In this document: piece by piece, positions 54,326-64,000 of the stretch
Position numbering within the stretch: the first letter of the stretch is position 1
How the letters are laid out: each line of letters begins with the position of its first letter
Assembly: GCA_037176725.1 (NCBI GenBank)
Contig: JAZBRS010000014.1
Location: 70,476,501 to 70,540,500, forward strand
Source: Posidonia oceanica
Taxonomy: Eukaryota > Streptophyta > Magnoliopsida > Alismatales > Posidoniaceae
Length of the DNA: 64,000 nt
Direction: 5' to 3'
The notes under the pieces: model-generated
Told to the model about the DNA's origin: nothing
Seen by the model: the letters and a program-made list of their open reading frames with translations, nothing else
Databases searched by the model: none
Translations under genes and position numbers: made by a program

Positions 54326-57300
54326 TGTAGACACCCCATTTTAACCAAGGGGTCTCAGCCAACTGGGAGCACTCTGGGAGCACTCTGGAACTGGTTCTGA
54401 AGTCTGGTAGCTCACCCTCCTTCAACCCTAAATCTTCTCCCATTCCAAAACCATTATCATTCCCTAAAACCAAACCTTCAAACCAAACCCAAACCCTCCT
54501 TAAACCCTACCAAAGAACCCCCAAATATTCAAACCCAAACCCTCCTTAAACCCTACCAAAGAACCCCCAAATATTCAAACCCAAACCACTCCCAAAATCC
54601 TAGGAAACTTAGGTAAAACTACCCTCTTTCTACACCTCAAAACCCTTCCAAAACCTTCCCAAATCCAAACCCAAACCTTAGGTCCAACACTAGGGACCCT
54701 AGGCTACACACTCCCCAAATTTCACCTCTTTCCTAAACCTTTAACCTCTTCATTTCACCAAATTATCCTTTTCTCTCTCCTGGATTATTCTTTTCTCTCT
54801 CCTCTCTCTCTCTCTCTCCTGATTATCCTCCTTCTTTTCACTCCCTTCTCCCTCTTCTTCTTACCTAGCTATGGGCCCACCTTGAGCATCTATCTCTTCT
54901 GAATCTTATTTGTATTTTTATCTTATTTTTAACATTTTCCTTGATTTTCTAAAAATTATTTTCTTTCAACTCCTCTCTTTCTTCTCCACTCCTTCATTTC
55001 TCCTCTTTCTTCTTCCTTTTCCTTTTCCTTTCCTCTCTTCTACTAAATCCCTAAAAAATCCTTAAAAACCTTTAAAACTCTAAAATAAAAGAAAAACAAA
55101 TCAAAATCCTAAAAGAAATAATTTAAAAACATTAAACAAACAATTAAAAACAAAAACCTAATCAAACCCAACTAAAACCAAAAACCAAGAATGCAATCTA
55201 AAATATGCAAAACAAACAAAAAGAAAATGCTGCAAAATCAAGGAAAAAACCAAAATGTGATCAAAACAAGCAAAAGTAAAATCCCTACTAAAAACAATCA
55301 AAAAATAATTCCTAAAAAGAAAAGAAACAATTAAAAATGCTAAGGCAAGTAATTAAGAAAGAAAAACTTAACTTAACAATCCTAAAAGGAAACAATTTGA
55401 AAACTTAATTAAAAAGGAAAAAAAACAATCAAAATTCTAAAAACACTTGATTAAAAAACCTAACAAGAAAAAACTCAACAAAAAATATATTAAAAAAGAA
55501 CTTAACAAGCAAAAATCAAAATCAAATCTAAAAGGAAAATTAAACAAAATCTTAAAAGATTAAAATCAAAAGCTAAAACTCACCTTAATTAATCTAAAAC
55601 AATCCTTAAAAAACCCTAATCAAAATCCCAAATATTTAACAAGAAAAACATGATTAAAAAACAATTTAAAAAACTTAACAAACAATTAAACAAAATCAAA
55701 AACAAATTGAAGGGAAGAAAACCCTAATCAAAACTAAAACTCTTTAATCCTAACTAACTAATCAAAAAACAATCATTAAAAACTTAATCAAAGTCCTAAC
55801 TTAAAACACAACTATCTTAAAAAAATTTTCCCATCCTTTTCTATTTTATTTTTATTTTTATTTATTCTATTCTCTTCTTATTTCCCTTTTACCTTTTCCT
55901 TTCTTCTTTTCTTCCTTTCTTTCTTTCTTTTTTTTCTTTCTTTTCCTATTGAGCCCGGTCCGGCCCATTCCACCCCATTCTTATTTCCTCCTTCTTCTTC
56001 CTCTTTTCACTCCTTCTCTCCCGCCCAATCCCCCTCTGAAAACCAAAAAAAACAACACCCGAATGCCAGCAGCCTTCTCTGCCTCCATCTCTTCTGCAAA
56101 ACCGGACCCAAGCTCAACCATTCCAAAGCCAAACCCAGCTCACCCAATCCCAACCTCTTCTGCAAAACCAAACCCCCATTCAAGCACCTAAATCTACTGC
56201 AAAACCAACACCCAAACCTCACCTGAAAAAAACCAAACAGCAGCTGCCAAACCCAATCCTCCGAACCCAGATCAGGCCACCTTCCTACCCTCTGCAAAAC
56301 CAACATGTCCAACACCCCAAGCACCCCCAGAACCGGCCTCACCCTCTGCAAAACCAACCTTACCAGCAAAACCAAAAACAAACCCATTCCCTCCCAAACC
56401 AAAATCCAATCAAACCAACACCTCTCCTCTCCCTCAGACCAAACCCAGACCACCTCCTTGAACCCAAGCTTCCCCTCTAGACCGGATCAAAGCCCCAGCA
56501 GCCCCTCCAGCTCATTTCAAACCAAACCCAGCTCACCACTCATCACAGTCCACCCCCCATTAACTCCCTCCTGACACCCTCGCGACTTCTGTGGCCAGCC
56601 TCAAACCTAGCCCTCCTCCCAACGGTCACGGCCATCACCATAGCCCGCGTCACCACCGTCCGGCTTCACCTCTCACCTGCTGAGACTGCCACAACCCAGA
56701 GCTTGCCAGATTCTTTGGTTTGAGCAACGACTTCGTTGCTCAACCTCCTGCCAGCCTTCTAGACCTCGAGCCACTCCCCACCTCGCGCCCGATAGCCCCC
56801 AATTGCCCTCACATCCCCTCTGTGGCCTGACATTCACTTGGACCCAAAAACGACCCAAACAAAACCAATGCAATTCTTCCCTTTCCAGGCCGCCACACTC
56901 CATTCCAAGCATCCAAAGAGCATCCTGAGTGTTCACTCGAGCGAACCCCATCCTCCCTACTGCTTCCAGAGCCCCGGAACACCCAGACGACCCTCGGCAC
57001 CCATTGGTTCCAGTGCTGGAATCACCTCCGGACCCGGCACAGCGCAACCATCCCCTCTCCGTCCAGAAAGCTCCGCCTTGATCGCACGATCACGTCGGAC
57101 CTGTCGCCTAGCTCCGTGGCCGCTTCAACAGCTCCCTCCGGTTCTGTCTCAGAGTGGTAGTCATCCTCGCGTCGTCAGCTCGCTCCGGACGACACCACAG
57201 GTAGATCTCTTTCTCCAGGGGTTCGCCTGAACCCCCTCTTGCTTCCAAGCCCTTCACCGGTGCTTTCTACAGGCTATGCTTCTCTCCCGAGGTCGCTGGA

Positions 57301-59284
57301 CCTCTGCTTCTTCCCCGGCGACGTTGCCGACGCGCGCAGAACTCTAGCGCTGCATTTATTCCTCGCATGTTTACGTTTTTTATGTTATTTACATTAACAT
57401 AAAGTACATTAGTTTTTGTTATTTACATACCGGTCCTCCATTTAGTTATTTTACTGTGCTTGTGTATAGTTTGTTTATTTATTTTAGTAATGAAATCATG
57501 TTAATATTACTGTGTGCCCCTTGAGTTTTCATTTTCTTGCACTTAGGTCCACTGCCATGTTAAATACCATGTGTTTATTTGGGCATTTTGCAGCCTAATC
57601 CCTGTGCTATCTATATCTGCAACTTAGTCCTTTTTATTTGATTTTTTCATTTAATCCCTAAGCTAACTGCATGCAACATTAATAAAAAATACCCTTTCTG
57701 TGTTTATTTACTTTCTAGTCCTCGGCATGCTGTGGTTTTCTGGCTTTTTGCATCCAACCTCTTGCATTTACTCACTCTTGCATTTAGTTCCTCCACAGTC
57801 TATTTTCATTTGATTTTTCCCTTTTTATCATACTGCATTGCATGAAATCACCTTAGGTTTAGATTATTGCATCTAGGTCCACACAGCATGCATCCTTATT
57901 CCCTTTTTTGCTTAAAAAATTGTAAAAGAGCCCCTGATCTTAGTTTACTTGCTTTTGGATCCCTCTGAGCTTTGAATATGTGTGTTCCCTTTTTGCAAGA
58001 AAGCCCTCCTGTTTTGTTTTATTACACAGAGGTCCTCCCATTGTGTTTTACTTTCATGTGGTTTTCCCTTGGCCTTGCTTTCAAACCTAGAGCCTTTTAG
58101 GTTGCTCCCAAGTTTTCAAACACCACTGTGACTGTACATGCTTATTTTCTTCTTGGATTTGTTATTTGGCCCTGGTTTTCTTGGAATTTGCACATAGGTC
58201 CCCAGGACCACCTTTTATGGTTTTTTTAATGTTTCTTGGCTTTGTTTCTTCTGTCCGAACTTTTCCAAGGTTGTAGGAGACTCCCCTGCGGGTTCTCTTT
58301 TGGGATTTGTGCCCGTTTACTAGTTTTTTACGTTTAGGTCCCTAAGTTTTCTGAAAATCGCACTTAGACCCCTTTTCTTGCATTTTTACACACACCTGCC
58401 CTAATTAACCTTGCATTTAGTCCATGCATCCCTACATTAGCACCCTTGCACACATTTGCACTCTTTTGCACGCATTTAGGGTTAATTTGCACATAAACCC
58501 CTGCACTCTTCCTATTTGCACATAGGTCCTCCCCCTTTGCATTTTTTGCATGCATTGCACCCCTTTTTTACTGCACTCAGTCTCCTAGGACACTTTTGAG
58601 CACACTTATCTCCCATTTACATGGGAGGACCTGTTTTGCACACCCCTAGGACCTCTTTTACACTTAGATCCATTTTTCTCCCCTGTTCTGGCCCCTCTGC
58701 CTTGAAGCTGGGATATCTTCCGATCCGACCGTCAGATCTTCGCAACCAAGTTACCTAGACGACCCTGGTGGAGCGCTCTTTAGCATGGACCAAGCACTTC
58801 TCAGGTCAGGCCTCAGATCTCCAAAGTAAGTCCTTCTGAACCCTTGCACAGCATTCATTTGCACACCATTTGCTTTTCATGCATTGTTTTCGCGTCTCAT
58901 TTTCCGTGCATGTAGATTAGGGCCTCCCCCTTCGTCTATCAACTCTGTCTCCCCTCTTCGCGCACTCACAAGTGTTTTGGATTAAGTTTTCCCTCGGATT
59001 CGCTACTGATTGCGGTCTTCTTCCCCCTTATCCACGATCCGATTGCACAGCGAGCTTTAGGCAGCGTGCGAGACACATCGTGGGACGGTTTAGTGGGAAA
59101 CGATCACAGAATAGTGGCGATCCCTCCACTTGCTTCCTCTCCCCTTTGCAGGTCTTCACACCTGCATTGTGTGGTTCTTCCGGTGTCTTGTTCTTACACT
59201 CGCACCGCTTATCTCTCCTTTGCATCCGGGCTGGCAGCCCTAACTACTCGGTTGACGCCCATCATGTCGTCTAATCTTCCCCTT

Positions 59285-59790
59285 TGTTTGTTATACCCTT
59301 GCATTGCGTGGCCTTTTTTCGAGGTTTTGCTTTTACTTTTGCATCGTTTGTTTTCTCGCCCGGATTTGCTTCTGCCTTTGCTTGTTATACCCCTGCATTG
59401 CGTGGCCTTTTTTCGAGGTTTTGCTTTTACTTTTGCATCGCTTGTTTTCTCACCCGGATTTGATTTCGCCTTTGCTTATTATACCCCTACATTGCATGGC
59501 CTTTTTTCGAGATTTTGCTTTTACTTTTGCATCGCTTGTTTTCTCGCCCAGATTTGCTTTCGCCTTTGCTTGTTATACCCCTACGTTGCGTGGCCTTTTT
59601 TCGAGGTTTTGCTTTTACTTTTGCATCGCTTGTTTTCTCGCTCGGATTTGCTTTCGTCTTTGCTTGTTGTACCCCTGCATTGCGTGGCTTTTCTGATGTT
59701 TTACTTTTACGTTTGCACCGCTTGTTTTCCGCCTGGATTTGCTTTCGTCTTTGCTTGTCGTACCCCTGCATTGCGTGGCTTTTTCGATGT
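59285..59790 (+). repeat. About 112-bp tandem repeat of LTR G
   Basis: Five copies containing TTATACCCCTGCATTGCGTG, TTCGAGGTTTTGCTTTTAC, TTGCATCGCTTGTTTTCTC and GGATTTGCTTTCGCC. The first three are nearly identical. Long open frames on both strands follow from the stop-free repeat. Confidence 0.9.
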
Positions 59791-59794
59791 TTGT

Positions 59795-60390
59795 TTCCCT
59801 TGCTTCCTGCACCGTTTTGCATGCCTGCCTTGTTTCTTGCATCGTTTTGCACGCATGCTTTATTTCTTGTGCCATTTTGCGTGCACGCTCTGTTTTGGCA
59901 CCGCTTCGCGTGCCCACTTTGTTTTCTTGCACCGTTTCACGTGCTCGCTTTGCTTTTGGCACCGTTTTGCGTGCCCGTTTTGCTTTTAGCATCATTTTGC
60001 ATGCCCGCTTGTCTTTGACACCGTTTTGTGTGTCCGCTTGGCTTCTCGCACTGTTTTGTGTACTGTTCTTGTTTTCTTGCACCGTTTCGCGTGCCGCTTT
60101 GTTTTCTACAGCGTTTTGCGTGCCGTTCTTGTTTTCTTGCACCATTTCGCGTGCCGCTTGTTTTCTCGCACCATTTTGCATACTGCTATTGTTTCCTGCG
60201 CTGTTTTGCATGCCCGCTTTGCTTTCTTGCATCGTTTTGCGTATCGCTCTGTTTTTTGCACCGTTTTGCATGTCGATCTTGTTTTCTTGCACCGTTTCGT
60301 GTGCTGCTTCCGTTTCTCGCGTCGTTTTGCATATTTTACGCCGTTTTCTCTTACATGTCACCTGCGTTGCATGGCTTTACCGCTGTTTTG
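59795..60390 (+). repeat. GTTTTGCGTGCC minisatellite of LTR G
   Basis: TTTTCTTGCACCGTTTCGCG and GTGCCGCTTTGTTTTC variants, about 20 units of roughly 30 bp, the same family as 48600-49110. Confidence 0.88.
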
Positions 60391-60847
60391 TTTTATCGCC
60401 TGCATTTCCATATAGGGCCGTGATGCTTACTGCCTGGAGTTCTCACGAACCAGGGTTTCGCCCGATTCGGAACACAGACAGCGCTGCTGAGCACTTAGAT
60501 TACACATTTAATTCCTTGCATTGCATTCCAACACTTAGAGCATACCCTTGAGCATCCACTTAGGCATTCACGGCATTTAGGCATTCAAAGCATGCATTTC
60601 CCTTCAAAAGCGAGCGTAAGCCTAGGAAGACCGCTTCTCGGGCGTGTCGGGGCTGCCTAACACCTTCCCCACGCGTAATAGGAATCCTTACCCTTTCTCT
60701 GGCCCGCAATGATCCTTTTGCCCTCGTCCTTGGTACGAGACATCCTTTTTGCATAGCATTTGCATTGAACTGCATCTTCTTGTGTGGTTTTGCATGTTCT
60801 TCATGCATCTCCCCGATTTTCCTCGTCTCCCGATTGAATAGACTAGG

Positions 60848-60857
60848 TGGCGACTCC
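60848..60857 (+). other. PBS-like word inside LTR G
   Basis: TGGCGACTCC, the same word as in the other LTRs, 106 bases before this LTR's end. Confidence 0.6.
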
Positions 60858-60963
60858 CCTTTTTTTCCTTTATCTTTCCCTCCTTCACGTCGCTCCATCT
60901 GTGAAAACCTCTCTCTTTTGGGCCCTCTCCGGTCCGAGCCTTGAAGAGAAAGGCACATTCACA

Positions 60964-62120
60964 CCTGGCTACGGACAAACAAGCAGCGCCTGGAGGATGT
61001 CAAGCAGTGACAATCTCAGGCAGGACTCATCCGAGCAGCGCCATCTCTTGCATGTGGCTACAAAGTGAGACTGAGAGTAGAATAGAGCATCTTGCTGAGT
61101 TTCAGAACTCCCAGAAGCGAAATCCACCCTATCAAGAGAGACCACCGAACATGGAGAGGACCGAAGCAGAGCAGAGCATAACTAGAGGCTGCCTGTACAC
61201 ATTGCAGAGGCTGAGGATGTACGTCGATCGGCCGAACTCTCAATACCTCATCCGGGACTGCTACCCCAAGAGGGCGAAGTCATGCGTATCCAAAAGAATA
61301 GAGGTCATGTGAACAAAAGAATATGACAACATGATATGCATGCTGAGCATAAAAGAAAAATGCAGAAAGAAGTTGAAGAAAGAAGGTGCTCATGAGAGGA
61401 GTGACTCGGACAAGTATCGAAGCCGCCTCAGCTTCCAACTTCAAGCGCCACACTGGCAACTACACAGGACACCTTATCAAGAGGACCTGGCCCCACCCTC
61501 CGAGCGCAGCAGCACGCTCCAATCCCCTGTGTGGACAACACTTACTTCCCTGGCAGGCTAGATGCAGATTCGGTCACTCATGAGGGGAAAAGAAATATCA
61601 TTCTATGAGCGTTAAAAGTGGTAGTCGGTCCCTGAGGAATTAAGACGGAGGCTGTGAAGCTACATCCAACGCTTCTGCTACCTACCTACAGCCAAAGGCT
61701 ATACTCTGCGAAGCTGAGGCCTCATCCCGAGCCAAGAGTGAGAAAGAGAGCCACCGACCACAACTCGGCATGGCGTTGCATGAGGATCAAGTCTCCTGAG
61801 TTAGAAAGTGCGGAAGCACCCTCTTCACAGCTGCTTTGAGTCCAAAGCCACCAAAACATGCATGCTGTAATATATTTTTATCTTCTTCTCTTCTCCCTGT
61901 TTTCGAAAATCGGAGCCAAGGATGAGCACCTTTTGCCTGACCTCGCTCAGAGGCTCCACGCTTTTCAAAGTTTTGCCACCCACCACGTTGGGTAGGTCCT
62001 TGATGAACGGCATGTTCCTCGTTTGTCACCTCGTGACGCCACGAAGCATGCCCGCGCTGAGACCATTGCACACCCACCACGGGGGGTTTCCTATTTTCTC
62101 AGTATTCTCTTGCATTCCTC
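60964..62120 (+). other. Conserved 1.1-kb module of unknown role, copy 2
   Basis: Homologous along its length to 1001-2160, with shared stretches such as CAATCTCAGGCA, CTGCCTGTACACATTGCA and CTACCCCAAGAGGGCGAAG. It begins at the right target duplication of solo LTR G (CCTGG) and passes into hairpin array 2. No frame stays open in both copies, so a protein is not supported. A purine-rich strand dominates from 61000 to 61450. Confidence 0.65.
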
Positions 62121-63015
62121 ATTCCTTGCATTCGGGCTGGCACCCCTAATTGCTCGGCGATAGGTTCGTCAACCTATCATCCATTCGCCCGTTCATCCAT
62201 CCTTGCATTTCGGTGCCAGGGGTGCTTCGATTGTCCCCTGGTATCATCCTAATACCAGGGGCATCTTTTTGGCTACCCTATGGTATCGTCCCCCTCATCT
62301 CATCGGGTTGGCAGCCCTAAACTGCTCGACGATGGGTCCGTCAACCTATCACCTTCCATTCATTATTCCATCGCATCCCCCACCGGCATTGCACCTCGCA
62401 CGGTGAGCCCCTACATCCATTCCACAGCATCCGGGCTGGCACCCCTAACTACCCGGCGATAGGTTCGTCAACCTATCATCCATTCATCTATCCATCCTCG
62501 CATTTCGATGCCAGGGGCGCTTCGGCTGTCCCCTGGTATCATCCTGATACCAGGGGCATCTTTTTTGCTGCCCCATGGTATCCCATTTCCATCTGCATTG
62601 TGCTGACATCCCCAACTGTCGCGGGAGCGTCTACGGACCCCTGTCGCACCTTCTGGTTCGGTATCCCGCCCCCTTTCCAGCCTCATTCGGGCTGATAGCC
62701 CTAACTATCCGGTGATGAGTCCGTTAACTCCTCATCGGACTGATAGCCCTAACTATCCGGTGATGAGTCCGTCAACTCCTCGTTGGGCCGATAGCCCTAA
62801 CTATCCAGTGATGAGTCTGTCAACTCCTCGTCGGGCTGATAGCCCTAACTATCCGGTGATGAGTCCGTTAACTCCTCATTCGAGCTGATAGTCCTAACTA
62901 TCCGGCGATGAGTCCGTTAACTCCTCAACGGGCTGATAGCCCTAACTATCCGGTGGTGAGTCCGTCAACTCTCCAAAGGGCCGATACCCCCTAACTATCC
63001 AGCGATAAGTCCACT
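62121..63015 (+). repeat. Hairpin-array minisatellite 2 of element B
   Basis: Mixed GGGCTGGCACCCC, GATGCCAGGGGC (62212-62265, 62508-62560) and, from 62688, seven clean 48-bp units: GGGCTGATAGCCC, TAACTATCCGG, TGATGAGTCCGTTAACTCC. Each unit can form GGGCT/AGCCC and GAGT/ACTC or longer GATGAG/CTCATC stems. Confidence 0.9.
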
Positions 63016-63085
63016 AACTTATCACCCCTTCGTCGTAGTGTAATAGCATTTTGTAGCATGGCATTAGCACCGCATCATCACCCGA
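63016..63085. other. Short spacer after hairpin array 2
   Basis: GCATAGCAC-type words; nothing recognised. Confidence 0.4.
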
Positions 63086-63690
63086 GCATCGCACACTTAG
63101 GATTCGAACCCCTAGCTCGCGTATTGCCTAAGGTATCATCCTTGACACCCGCAAAACTTTCGCAGCTTGCCGGCTTTGGATGATACTCGCAGTAGTGCGC
63201 GGCCTTGGGATCGTCTTCTCGGTTTCACATGCCCGGCGTTCCACTGTCTATACACTGCATTCCACTGCATCTTCATTGCATAACATCATGTAACTTTCTT
63301 GTATCCTCCGTAGAGTCAGTCATAGTATTGCATTTCATCATTACACAGACATGGCGTGCTTAGGATCTGATCCCCTGGTTCGTGTATTGCTTAAGGTACC
63401 ATTCTCGGCGCCTGCAAGACTTTCACAGCTTACCCACTTCAGATGGCACCCACAGTAGTGCATGGTCTTGGTATCGTTTTCTCAGTTCCGCGTGCCCGGC
63501 GTTCCACTGTTTATACTTTGCAATCACTGCATAGCATCGTGCGCTTAAGATTTGAACCCGTGGTTCGCATACTGCCTAAGGTAGCATCCTCAGCACCCGT
63601 AAGACTTTCGCAGCTTGCCGGCTTCGGATGGTACTAGCAGTAGTGCGCGGCCTCGGATCGTTTTCTCGGTCTCGCGTGCCCCATTGCATA
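63086..63690 (+). repeat. Three-copy tandem repeat, unit about 160-180 bp plus spacers
   Basis: Copies start near 63086, 63340 and 63530. Each holds GCTTAGGATTCGAACCC or a variant, GTATTGCCTAAGGTATCATCC, AAGACTTTCGCAGCTTGCC, GCAGTAGTGCGCGGCC and TCGTTTTCTCGGT. Copies 1 and 2 go on to TGCCCGGCGTTCCACTGT. Spacing differs (about 254 and 190 bp). No coding frame is shared by all three. Confidence 0.85.
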
Positions 63691-64000
63691 ACATTTGCAC
63701 TCTTATTGCGCTATTACTCCTCTGTAGTCATCATACCAACTTCCACACTCCATTTCCCGGGTGTTACAGGCCCGTCATCGCATGCACATCCACTGTACCC
63801 TTACTTTCAGCATCTTTACATTCAACCTTTTACTTTCAGCACTTGCATCGCCTATGCCTACAGCAGAAGCTTGGCAAACGGCACCCCCGTGCTAGAGCTG
63901 CACACCGCTCAGCGCACCCCATCGTCCGGCTCTCCCGAAGTATTGCCCGTCGATGCTACATTGCATTCTCCGCCTTTTCTGCGTGCAAGCATCACCCGCT
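63691..64000. other. Right-end stretch without recognised feature
   Basis: Mixed-composition DNA with CTTTCAGCA words. Presumably it is still interior of element B. No gene or repeat boundary seen. Confidence 0.4.

Larger units (their letters stand above)
54326..60963 (+). mobile_element. Solo LTR G (6.6 kb, Tat/Ogre-type)
   Basis: It starts TGTAGACACCCCATTTTAACC and ends GCACATTCACA, flanked by CCTAG and CCTGG. The flanks rejoin to give the arrangement seen uninterrupted at about 985-1020, so the boundaries are well supported. Inner order matches LTRs A and B: AACCC words, pyrimidine tract, A-rich tract (55060-55830), GC-rich segment (55950-57330), GCATTTAGTCC-type repeat (57360-58560), minisatellites (59280-60390) and a terminal block (60400-60860). 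The last 100 bases differ from the GATTACTACA-type end, so this is another subfamily. A single hairpin-array unit is present at 59226-59272. Confidence 0.85.

Noticed and set aside
62688..63010. Hammerhead-ribozyme-like words (GATGAGTCCG) in the 48-bp units, as in plant retrozymes
   Set aside because: The conserved GAAA and the cleavage-site strand are missing at the needed distance; the match is limited to the GATGAGTCC word.
63086..63140. A tRNA gene on the minus strand (B-box GGTTCGAATCC)
   Set aside because: No A-box or acceptor stem at the right spacing, and the other two copies of the repeat have lost the B-box.

Overview
The window is repetitive nuclear DNA of a flowering plant, probably from a large, retrotransposon-rich genome. 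The signs are Ty3/gypsy polyproteins of the Tat/Ogre type, primer-binding sites matching plant tRNA-Arg, GT-AG introns, a plant mobile domain gene, a DUF4283 LINE and CCCTAAA telomere-like words. I cannot name the species. I see no rRNA or tRNA genes and no ordinary single-copy host gene; nearly every base can be placed in a nest of retroelements.

Layout, left to right. 1-562 is the 3' end of a giant LTR. 563-2160 and 5469-6691 are interior remnants of a gag-type element (called H): a hairpin-array minisatellite, an A-rich stretch, a conserved 1.1-kb module of unknown role, and a second hairpin array. A minus-strand solo LTR (2161-5468, flanked by CATTC duplications) splits this interior. Element E lies on the minus strand from 6692 to 24569. 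It has a 3' LTR (6692-9817, itself carrying a plus-strand sibling LTR at 7343-8889), a polypurine tract, then two genes on the opposite strand: an intron-containing DUF7745-like gene (10893-12261) and a many-exon plant-mobile-domain pseudogene (14446-17306). Upstream in E's own sense lie integrase, RNase H, reverse transcriptase, G-patch and two retropepsin-like domains. At 24570 element A cuts E. A has a 5.4-kb LTR (24570-30012), a tRNA-Arg primer-binding site, a leader, gag, protease, reverse transcriptase, RNase H and a piece of integrase. At 39365 element F (a 1.3-kb LTR plus leader) cuts A's integrase, and at 41333 element B cuts F.

B has a 6.1-kb LTR (41333-49800) carrying an ORF1-only LINE (42204-44579) with a 14-bp target duplication, then a primer-binding site, a leader and gag. 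No pol follows. After gag come a consensus splice donor, a hairpin array, a further solo LTR (54326-60963), the same 1.1-kb module as in H, a second hairpin array and a three-copy tandem repeat that reaches the right part of the window. The deduced insertion order is H, E, A, F, B, LINE, so nesting is six deep.

All coding regions are decayed except the antisense DUF7745-like gene, whose two exons join in frame. Many of the stops are CAG-to-TAG changes, as expected from deamination of methylated cytosines in silenced DNA. The points most worth attention are the two-gene antisense cassette in E, the tandem hairpin arrays with changing but complementary stems, the ORF1-only LINE, the PBS-like word fixed inside the giant LTRs, and the gag-only architecture shared by B and H.
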